Below the pieces are notes generated by a model. The model did no database searches. It saw only the letters and a list, made by a program, of their open reading frames with translations, and was not told the origin of the DNA. The translations under genes and the position numbers were made by a program. Below, in pieces: positions 1-4,764 of a DNA stretch of 5,030 nucleotides (positions within the stretch are counted from its first letter, which is position 1; the number at the start of each line of letters is the position of its first letter). The stretch spans positions 8,679 through 13,708 of the forward strand of contig PKWH01000095.1 in assembly GCA_003131985.1 (NCBI GenBank), written 5' to 3'. The stretch comes from Acidobacteriota bacterium (GTDB lineage Bacteria > Acidobacteriota > Terriglobia > Acidiferrales > UBA7541).

Positions 1-7
1 CCTCCTC
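1..7 (-). promoter_or_regulatory. Possible ribosome-binding site for a gene left of the window
   Basis: Read on the minus strand, the last bases of the window are GGAGG preceded by GTGA, a near-perfect Shine-Dalgarno core. Any start codon it serves would lie outside the window, so this is only a hint that another minus-strand gene follows the membrane-protein gene ending at 77. Within 8-76 I see no complete gene on either strand. A short in-frame minus-strand stretch ending in TGA just before this site could be the tail of a tiny ORF, but nothing else supports it. Confidence 0.25.
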
Positions 8-76
8 ACGGAATCACAGCGTTGGCCTGTTGCCCGCCGTCCTCACGTTTCACGACGAGAGTCTTTGCCCAACGTC

Positions 77-616
77 TCAATGCAGATCAGGTGCGTTGGA
101 TGGTCTTTTGTAGATTACTTTCTTGTTCTGAACTATCTCCCATACAGGCTGCCCGTGAGTGCTGAAAGCAATTGCGTCATGTTTTTCGTTCTCCGTCCAA
201 ACTGTCGCGCCGCTGTCCGCGTTGGCATAGGCAGTGAAGACCTGATCACGCTCTGAATCGAGGGTGATGAGCGCTGCCAAGTCGCCGGAATCGGATGTTA
301 CGTAGCCACCGCGCTCATTCCCCTTGGGATCGAATATCAAGATGCCCGATACAGGGCCGTCGCGTTTTACACGCTTTCCCAGGATGAGCGGATCCGGAAG
401 AGGGGCAGCAATCACGACCCGTTCCGTCCCTTTGTCATCCACAACGGCGAGACGCTTCACCGTCAGCGACTCGGGCGGAGCCATAGCCTGCACCACCCCT
501 CGATACCCAAAAAGAAGCACATATGCGGTCAGGGCAGCACAGCACACCGCCAATAACACAACCCTGCGCTCAAGACTTGCAACACGCCGTTGTAGACCCT
601 CTAGTTTTTCGGACAT
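77..616 (-). CDS. Hypothetical single-pass membrane protein with coiled coil and DxKGxER repeats
   Basis: I do not recognise a named family. The 179-residue product starts MSEKLEGLQRRV. Residues 2-18 form a short charged heptad-like helix, followed by a hydrophobic segment at about 19-37, then a soluble C-terminal part of about 140 residues. The arginines before the membrane segment suggest the N-terminus is cytoplasmic and the C-terminal part periplasmic (positive-inside rule). The C-terminal part has two related strand-turn motifs, DDKGTER (60-66) and DPKGNER (96-102), each after a run of aliphatic residues, which suggests a small repeated beta fold. The start at 616 is preferred because GAGGGGG lies four bases upstream on the minus strand. 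The open frame continues to 706, but those upstream ATG codons lack a ribosome-binding site and would put 30 extra residues before the coiled coil. No catalytic motif or cysteine pair suggests an enzyme. The gene diverges from the acyl-CoA synthetase and is probably transcribed separately. Confidence 0.75.
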   Translation of the reverse strand: MSEKLEGLQRRVASLERRVVLLAVCCAALTAYVLLFGYRGVVQAMAPPESLTVKRLAVVDDKGTERVVIAAPLPDPLILGKRVKRDGPVSGILIFDPKGNERGGYVTSDSGDLAALITLDSERDQVFTAYANADSGATVWTENEKHDAIAFSTHGQPVWEIVQNKKVIYKRPSNAPDLH

Positions 617-937
617 TCGACCCCCTCGTGTGTGCAACCGGCGGCTGGCGCACACTTTATCTTTTAGTTTCATGACTGCACATTGCGGCAGCGCGGATAG
701 TACCACGCGACTAGTTCACTACTTAGTTTCCTCGCGGGTGGCTGACCCCTTCCGCCCGGCACCGGAGTTTACTCAAAGCGCGATTGAAACTCGTGGGGTG
801 CCGTTGCAAATTTTTATGTCGCGGATAGCCGCGATCAGCTTCCTTATGCTTGGTGGGTCGTGGGCTTTAGCCACTAGATAAAAAGCCGCAAACGACCTGC
901 TTCCTTTCTGCGGAATTTTCGCCGAGCCTCGCGCCTG

Positions 938-952
938 GCAGGTTCGACCTGC
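938..952. repeat. Short perfect stem-loop (6-bp arms)
   Basis: GCAGGT (938-943) and ACCTGC (947-952) are perfect inverted arms around a three-base TCG loop. No T-tract follows on the plus strand and none precedes it on the complementary side, so it is not a canonical terminator. It may be a protein-binding palindrome or chance. Confidence 0.35.
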
Positions 953-1252
953 GATCTCACCTTCCCTTCTTGACGCAGTCAGGTCGGACTCTCGCTTTAG
1001 AATGCGAAAATTTGAAAAGAACACAGCACGCAAGTCCTTGCCTTCCGCATCCCAACTTCCTATCATTGTTCCGATGAAAATTTGGCTTAGAACGGAAGCT
1101 GAGCGGGGCGGCGAGCAATCGGCGCGGCAGCATTCCTCCGCCAATCCGACCTCGCCAAAGTCGCCTTGGTCGCTCCAACGCCCCGTTTCGAGCGATACGT
1201 CGCCGGCCAAAGATCCCGCCGACCACCGTCCAACCATTTATCAGGCGGGCTC

Positions 1253-1280
1253 TAGCCACTCGCCACTAGCCACTCGCCAC
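1253..1280. repeat. Tandem heptamer repeat, four units
   Basis: The 14-base unit TAGCCACTCGCCAC occurs twice head to tail (1253-1266 and 1267-1280). Each unit is itself two related heptamers, TAGCCAC and TCGCCAC, giving four in phase. Related isolated units appear nearby: TAGCCACTAG at about 869-878 and CGCCACTAGCCGC at about 1462-1474, with a more decayed version around 1430-1450. Such heptamer arrays are non-coding, which argues against the open frames that run through them. Confidence 0.8.
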
Positions 1281-1292
1281 TGCTCTCACATT

Positions 1293-1366
1293 TCTAACCG
1301 GTTCTGGCCCGCAAACAGAAGTTGCAGAAAACAAACCATTAAACCCTGTCTAACCGGGGCCAGAAC
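1293..1366. repeat. 10-bp inverted repeat nested with 9-bp direct repeat
   Basis: GTTCTGGCCC (1301-1310) and GGGCCAGAAC (1357-1366) are perfect reverse complements 46 bases apart. Each is entered through the same 9-mer TCTAACCGG (1293-1301 and 1349-1357), so the element has a direct and an inverted component. The left copy also contains the 8-bp palindrome AACCGGTT (1296-1303). No poly-T follows, so a terminator is unlikely. It could be a small mobile-repeat remnant, an RNA hairpin or paired protein-binding sites. Confidence 0.6.
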
Positions 1367-1479
1367 TGCACAGTGTCGCGCGCGATTTTCAACCGCAAAG
1401 CTTCAATCCCGCGACCGCCATCCTCTATCTACTAGCGACTTGCTCGCCCTGACGCAGGGAGCGCCACTAGCCGCTGTCG

Positions 1480-1509
1480 TTTCTAATCGAGAATTCCTGG
1501 TATTAGAAA
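1480..1509. repeat. 8-bp hairpin with 14-base loop
   Basis: TTTCTAAT (1480-1487) and ATTAGAAA (1502-1509) are perfect inverted arms around a 14-base loop. The left arm overlaps the first copy of the 13-bp direct repeat described in the next entry. The arms are AT-rich and the element lies about 190 bases upstream of the acyl-CoA synthetase start, in a position where an operator could act, but no known operator is recognised. Confidence 0.5.
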
Positions 1510-1558
1510 TTCCGCAACTTATTGAAAACAAACACCGCCGACCCGTTCTAATCGAGAA
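1481..1558. repeat. Pair of 13-bp direct repeats TTCTAATCGAGAA
   Basis: TTCTAATCGAGAA occurs exactly at 1481-1493 and 1546-1558, 65 bases apart start to start. Each copy has partial dyad symmetry (TTCT facing AGAA around five central bases), as many regulator sites do. The repeats lie upstream of the acyl-CoA synthetase gene. They share the core TCTAAYCGR with two copies at 1293 and 1349. Regulatory function is inference. Confidence 0.55.
1522..1552 (+). promoter_or_regulatory. Weak candidate promoter for the acyl-CoA synthetase gene
   Basis: TTGAAA (1522-1527) resembles a -35 box and TCTAAT (1547-1552) a -10 box, with a 19-base spacer, longer than ideal. The -10 lies inside the second 13-bp repeat, so a protein bound there would block transcription. 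The leader to the start codon at 1697 would be about 135 bases. Acidobacterial promoters are poorly defined, so this is tentative. Confidence 0.22.
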
Positions 1559-1696
1559 CTTTGAACCAAACTCTGCTCCCAGTTTTCGACCCTTTGCAAC
1601 GGCCGCCTTTTTACCCAGAGGAGCAAAGGCCAGCCGTGCAGCCTCTTCTCTTACCGAAATCCCGCGCAATCACTTCACCGCGCACGGAGCCGTTTG

Positions 1697-3205
1697 ATGC
1701 CCCCGATTCGTCCTTTCGACAATTCGGCCATCGCCCGAGGCGCCGACGGCATCGCGCGTTACCTCAACCGCCCGCAATCGCTGGTTCACATGCTGCGCGC
1801 CACCGTCGATAAGTGGCCGAACAAGGAAGCCCTCGTCGAATTGGGCGGCGAGCGAATTAACTATACGCAACTCTGGGACCGCTCCACTCGCGTAGCCGGC
1901 GGCCTGCTCGCGATGGGAGTCCAGCGCGGTGACCGCGTCGCGATCCGCCTCGGCAACAGCATAAATTGGTGTTCGGCTTTCTTCGGTGCTCTGATGGCGG
2001 GCGCGGTCGTAGTCCCGGTGAACACGCGTTTTTCCGAATCCGAAGTCGAACATGTGGTCACCGACTCGGGCAGCAAGGTCGTCATCATGCCAGGCCAGCC
2101 GCTTCCGGATGGTGCGCCCTTCGTGGCAGAAGATCTGAAGCCGCAAGACCTCGCCGCTATTTTCTACACGAGCGGCACCACCGGATTCCCTAAGGGCGCC
2201 ACCACCACGCACGAAGCATTTCTCTCGAATATCGAAACTTGCCGCCGCATCAGCGATCTGCCTTTCGATGGCAGCAGCCGCGCTCTTATTTCCGTGCCGC
2301 TGTTTCACGTCACCGGCTGCAATAGCCAGTTGTTGCCGGCGTGCGAAGGCGGTGGCACCACCGTGATTATGCCGGTGTTCGACGTGAAACTTTTCCTTCG
2401 CACTATCGTCGAAGAGCGTCTGAATATTCTCACCACCGTACCCGCCATCTATTGGCTCGCGATCAACCAGCCGAACTTCCGCGATGTCGACACGTCCGCA
2501 ATCAAGTGGTGCACCTACGGCGGCGCGCCCACACCTCCCGACCTGGTGGCGAAAATCACGGAAGCGTTTCCCAACGCGCGCCTCGGCAACGGCTTCGGAC
2601 TTACCGAATGCTGTTCCGTAGCGACTTTTCTGCCACACGAATATTCCAAATCGCGGCCAGAAACGGTCGGCTTCGCCGCGCCCGTAGTCGATCTGAAGCT
2701 GGCCGACGTAGATCCGCACACCGCCGTGGGCGAGCTGTTGATCCGCGGCCCCAATGTGAGCCTGGGCTACTGGAAGAATCCGCAAGCCACGGCAGAAACG
2801 TTCGTTGACGGCTGGCTGCACACCGGCGACATGGCGCGTCTCGACGAAGAAGGCTTCGTGCAGATCGTCGATCGCAAAAAAGACATGGTGAATCGCGGCG
2901 GCGAAAACGTTTACTGCGTGGAAGTGGAAAACGCGCTGGCCGCGCATCCCGCTGTCTTCGAAGTCGCCGTCACCGCCGTCCCGGACACTGTGATGGGCGA
3001 AAAGGTCGGAGCTGTGATCGTTCCGAAGCCCGGACAAACCCCGGCGATCGCCGACATTCTAGCTTTTGCGCGCACACACCTCGCGGATTTCAAGGTCCCG
3101 CAATATATCGTCCTCCGCACAGCTGCGCTCCCGCGCAATCCCGGCGGCAAAGTCATCAAGAAGCAGATTCGCCAGGATACAGAGTGGGGCAAGCAAGTGT
3201 GGTAG
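1697..3205 (+). CDS. Class I adenylate-forming acyl-CoA synthetase (AMP-binding ligase)
   Basis: A complete 502-residue enzyme of the ANL superfamily. It would activate a carboxylic acid, probably a fatty or aryl acid, with ATP to an acyl-adenylate and pass it to coenzyme A, in the cytoplasm. Core motifs are in order and intact: the phosphate loop YTSGTTGFPKG (157-167), GFGLTE (299-304), GWLHTGD (372-378) with the ribose-binding aspartate, the hinge region DRKKDMVNRGGENV (392-405), and C-terminal NPGGKVIKK (481-489), whose lysine 485 is the expected adenylation lysine. The stretch between the DSG near 124 and the phosphate loop is shorter than in typical FadD-type enzymes. The start at 1697 has GGAG (1686-1689) seven bases upstream; a TTG just before it is unlikely. 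No pathway gene neighbours it here, so the substrate is unknown. Family call is firm; a symbol such as fadD would be overreach. Confidence 0.95.
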   Translation: MPPIRPFDNSAIARGADGIARYLNRPQSLVHMLRATVDKWPNKEALVELGGERINYTQLWDRSTRVAGGLLAMGVQRGDRVAIRLGNSINWCSAFFGALMAGAVVVPVNTRFSESEVEHVVTDSGSKVVIMPGQPLPDGAPFVAEDLKPQDLAAIFYTSGTTGFPKGATTTHEAFLSNIETCRRISDLPFDGSSRALISVPLFHVTGCNSQLLPACEGGGTTVIMPVFDVKLFLRTIVEERLNILTTVPAIYWLAINQPNFRDVDTSAIKWCTYGGAPTPPDLVAKITEAFPNARLGNGFGLTECCSVATFLPHEYSKSRPETVGFAAPVVDLKLADVDPHTAVGELLIRGPNVSLGYWKNPQATAETFVDGWLHTGDMARLDEEGFVQIVDRKKDMVNRGGENVYCVEVENALAAHPAVFEVAVTAVPDTVMGEKVGAVIVPKPGQTPAIADILAFARTHLADFKVPQYIVLRTAALPRNPGGKVIKKQIRQDTEWGKQVW

Positions 3206-3363
3206 TCCCCCAAATTTCGCAAGCCATGCTCGCCAAAACGTCCGGCGCCACGCCACGCCGATGCAACCCGCCCGTCTCTATTAAAATTTGAAACATGTGC
3301 AATTTTGAACAGTCTCGGCGAAGTAGGTCGCTCTAGCATTGTCCACTTTTTGAGGACACACCG
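3206..3363 (+). promoter_or_regulatory. Leader and probable promoter region of the cytochrome operon
   Basis: This gap between the synthetase stop and the first small ORF becomes AT-rich at 3280-3310. There an imperfect repeat (AAAATTTGAAAC near 3283-3294, AATTTTGAAC at 3301-3310) also forms a 6-bp inverted pair, AAAATT (3283-3288) with AATTTT (3301-3306). TTGAAC (3305-3310) could be a -35 box, but no -10 at proper spacing is clear (TAGCAT at 3334-3339 is too far). I saw no strong terminator after the synthetase gene, so read-through is possible. Confidence 0.3.
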
Positions 3364-3537
3364 ATGACGAGCGCGAAACTCGACCCGGCAACCAAGAGTG
3401 CCGCGACTCCACGCGCCAACGCAGCCGAACAAGTCAGACCCGGTACCTCCAACAATTCCATTAAGGAACCGAATTCCGCAATTGATACGCGGCCAGAACG
3501 GACAAGCGGCGGTCCGTTCCAGTGGAATTTGAAGTGA
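3364..3537 (+). CDS. Small hypothetical protein (57 residues) upstream of the decaheme cytochrome
   Basis: I do not recognise this protein. The frame begins ATGACGAGC with GAGGA (3352-3356) seven bases upstream, a well-placed Shine-Dalgarno sequence and the main reason to call it. The product is hydrophilic, rich in Thr, Ala, Ser, Pro, Asn and Arg, with no cysteine, no membrane segment and no signal peptide, so it is probably disordered and cytoplasmic. It ends GGPFQWNLK, the only aromatic cluster. It stops 136 bases before the preferred start of the cytochrome gene, on the same strand, so it may be the first gene of that operon, a regulatory leader peptide, or a chance frame. It starts MTS, as does the 23-codon ORF between the cytochrome and barrel genes. 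Confidence 0.45.
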   Translation: MTSAKLDPATKSAATPRANAAEQVRPGTSNNSIKEPNSAIDTRPERTSGGPFQWNLK

Positions 3538-3656
3538 TTGCACAAGGGAGACTTAAGAGCCGATGCTCGCATTGCTTAGGCCTTTCATTTGCATACCTTT
3601 GGATCGCAAAAGCGTGAAAGGTTTCCGTGCCGCTGAAGAGAGCAAATGGAATCGGC

Positions 3657-3663
3657 AAGGAGG
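3657..3663 (+). promoter_or_regulatory. Ribosome-binding site deciding the cytochrome start
   Basis: AAGGAGG is the strongest Shine-Dalgarno match in the window. It lies ten bases before an in-frame TTG (3674), 25 before ATG 3689, and inside the frame if ATG 3563 were the start. It therefore favours TTG 3674 as the start, giving a product with a normal signal peptide near its N-terminus. Confidence 0.6.
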
Positions 3664-3673
3664 CAGTGAAAAA

Positions 3674-4684
3674 TTGCGGAATCGTGTGATGCCAATGCTG
3701 GCAAATTCTAGGGCTTCTCGCGTTCTTCTATTGTCGGTCCTATGTATTTGTCTATTGGCCATCGCATCTGCTGCGGCCTACGGTCAGCAGGCGCCCGACA
3801 AGGGCGCGCAACCACCCAGCCCGCCAGCGCCTAGCACAGCCTCACCATCAGCTTCGCCCGCGGCTTCATCCGAAGCTCCCCAGTATGTGGGAGCGCAGAC
3901 CTGCAAGGCTTGCCATGAAGACCTCTACAATAGCTGGGAGAAAAGCGCGCACTGGCAGCAGACGTACAAGGAAGGCGGGATCGCGAAGCACGGCTGCGAG
4001 GATTGTCACGGTCCCGGTTCGGCTCACGTCGCGGGCGGCGGCGACAAAACGAAGATTTTCATTTTTGGCGAACACTCTTCCAAGGAAATCAACGCCCGGT
4101 GCCTGACCTGCCATGCCAGCGGTGCGCAGCACATGAATGCCATCAACTCGGAGCATTCGAAAAATAACGTCAGTTGCGTCTCCTGCCATTCGCCGCATCA
4201 CGGCAAAGATTCGGATTTTTTGCTCGTAAAATCCCAGCCCGAGCTTTGCTATGGGTGCCATCTCCAGCAAAAAGCCCAGTTCGACATGCCGTTCCATCAT
4301 CGAGTGAACGAGGGCCTGATCCAGTGCAGCGATTGCCACAACGTGCACGGCACGGTGAAGCCTCACCAGGTGCGGACTTCTTCCACGCAGGACGCTGTTT
4401 GCTTCAAGTGCCACACGGACAAGCAGGGACCGTTTGTGTTCGAACACGCGCCCGTGAAGGTGGATGGATGCGAGTCGTGCCATTTGACTCACGGCGGACC
4501 AAATCCTCACATGTTGAAGCTGAGCAACGTCAATTTGCTTTGCCTGCAGTGCCACACGACGTCAAGCTTCAGCAGCGCGCCGGGAGCCCCTTCGTTCCAC
4601 AACCAAGCCAGCTTTTTCCAGTCGTGCGTGTTGTGTCACTCGCAGATTCACGGCTCTAACTTCGATCCAACCTTCTTCAAATAG
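3674..4684 (+). CDS. DmsE/MtrA-like decaheme c-type cytochrome
   Basis: A secreted multiheme cytochrome with exactly ten CxxCH heme sites, at residues 77, 108, 143, 168, 192, 218, 243, 266, 290 and 318 of a 336-residue product. Ten sites spaced 23-35 residues apart and this length match the MtrA/DmsE/PioA family, which carries electrons through an outer-membrane barrel. A signal peptide is visible: basic start, hydrophobic core at about 15-33, likely cleavage after AYG near residue 37. A Pro/Ser/Ala-rich linker (about 43-70) precedes the first heme. Many extra histidines could serve as distal ligands. Start choice: TTG 3674 has AAGGAGG ten bases upstream. ATG 3563 would add 37 residues before the signal peptide, and ATG 3689 lacks a nearby ribosome-binding site. 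The barrel gene follows 76 bases later. Family is confident from heme count and context; physiological direction (metal reduction, DMSO reduction or iron oxidation) is unknown. Confidence 0.93.
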   Translation: MRNRVMPMLANSRASRVLLLSVLCICLLAIASAAAYGQQAPDKGAQPPSPPAPSTASPSASPAASSEAPQYVGAQTCKACHEDLYNSWEKSAHWQQTYKEGGIAKHGCEDCHGPGSAHVAGGGDKTKIFIFGEHSSKEINARCLTCHASGAQHMNAINSEHSKNNVSCVSCHSPHHGKDSDFLLVKSQPELCYGCHLQQKAQFDMPFHHRVNEGLIQCSDCHNVHGTVKPHQVRTSSTQDAVCFKCHTDKQGPFVFEHAPVKVDGCESCHLTHGGPNPHMLKLSNVNLLCLQCHTTSSFSSAPGAPSFHNQASFFQSCVLCHSQIHGSNFDPTFFK

Positions 4685-4692
4685 GAGCCGCG

Positions 4693-4764
4693 ATGACCTC
4701 GATTTCAGCAAGAGCGCCGACAAAACCAGAACGCGGCTTCCAATCTCAGGGAGAAAAGCCGTGA
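4693..4764 (+). CDS. 23-residue mini-ORF coupling cytochrome and barrel genes
   Basis: A very short frame starting ATGACCTCG, with AGGAG (4683-4687) five bases upstream, overlapping the cytochrome stop codon. Its TGA (4762-4764) overlaps the GTG start of the barrel gene (4761) in a GTGA arrangement typical of translational coupling. The peptide MTSISARAPTKPERGFQSQG plus three residues is hydrophilic and basic, with no cysteine or membrane segment. It may exist mainly to carry ribosomes from one gene to the next, keeping the two conduit parts balanced, or be a real micropeptide, or chance. No homology can be judged by eye. Confidence 0.4.
   Translation: MTSISARAPTKPERGFQSQGEKP
4748..4753 (+). 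promoter_or_regulatory. Ribosome-binding site of the barrel gene
   Basis: AGGGAG sits seven bases before GTG 4761. It supports this GTG over the in-frame ATG at 4809, which would remove the basic part of the signal peptide. Confidence 0.65.

Larger units (their letters stand above)
617..1696. other. Long intergenic region without a convincing gene
   Basis: About 1.1 kb between divergent genes. Open frames exist on both strands, but their translations are rich in Arg, Ser, Pro and Ala, lack recognisable domains, lack good ribosome-binding sites and run through short tandem repeats, so I treat them as chance. I saw no tRNA-like cloverleaf and no rRNA segment. The region holds the 5' flanks of the two divergent genes, scattered heptamer repeats, and several short direct and inverted repeats between 1253 and 1558, listed separately. 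A small RNA inside it cannot be excluded by eye. Confidence 0.6.

Noticed and set aside
324..881. 185-codon plus-strand frame over the membrane-protein gene
   Set aside because: Antisense to the better-supported minus-strand gene; the product is Arg/Thr/Ser-rich with no features and runs past that gene into intergenic DNA.
970..1003. Promoter-like TTGACG and TAGAAT on the plus strand
   Set aside because: The boxes are good singly but 22 bases apart, and no gene follows within reach.
773..1259. Overlapping minus-strand frames of 154 and 100 codons
   Set aside because: Compositionally random, overlapping each other in different frames, without ribosome-binding sites or recognisable motifs.
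1253..1280. CRISPR-like array
   Set aside because: The repeats are contiguous heptamers without spacers, and no cas gene is present.
1002..1697. 231-codon plus-strand frame before the acyl-CoA synthetase
   Set aside because: No domain, no good ribosome-binding site, Ser/Arg/Pro-rich composition, and it runs through tandem heptamer and inverted repeats typical of non-coding DNA.
1670..3037. 455-codon open frame on the minus strand opposite the acyl-CoA synthetase
   Set aside because: It is antisense to a gene with every ANL motif intact, its translation is rich in His, Arg, Ala and Asp without a recognisable domain, and such shadows are common in GC-biased codons.
3243..3260. CGGCG/CGCCG hairpin after the acyl-CoA synthetase as a terminator
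   Set aside because: Only five base pairs with an eight-base loop and no T-tract behind it.
2911..3543. 210-codon minus-strand frame across the synthetase end and the small ORF
   Set aside because: Crosses the 3' end of a firm gene, an AT-rich leader and the small ORF; no domain or start signal.
3866..4555. 229-codon minus-strand frame opposite the decaheme cytochrome
   Set aside because: The plus-strand product has ten heme motifs; the antisense product has no domain and reflects codon bias of the real gene.
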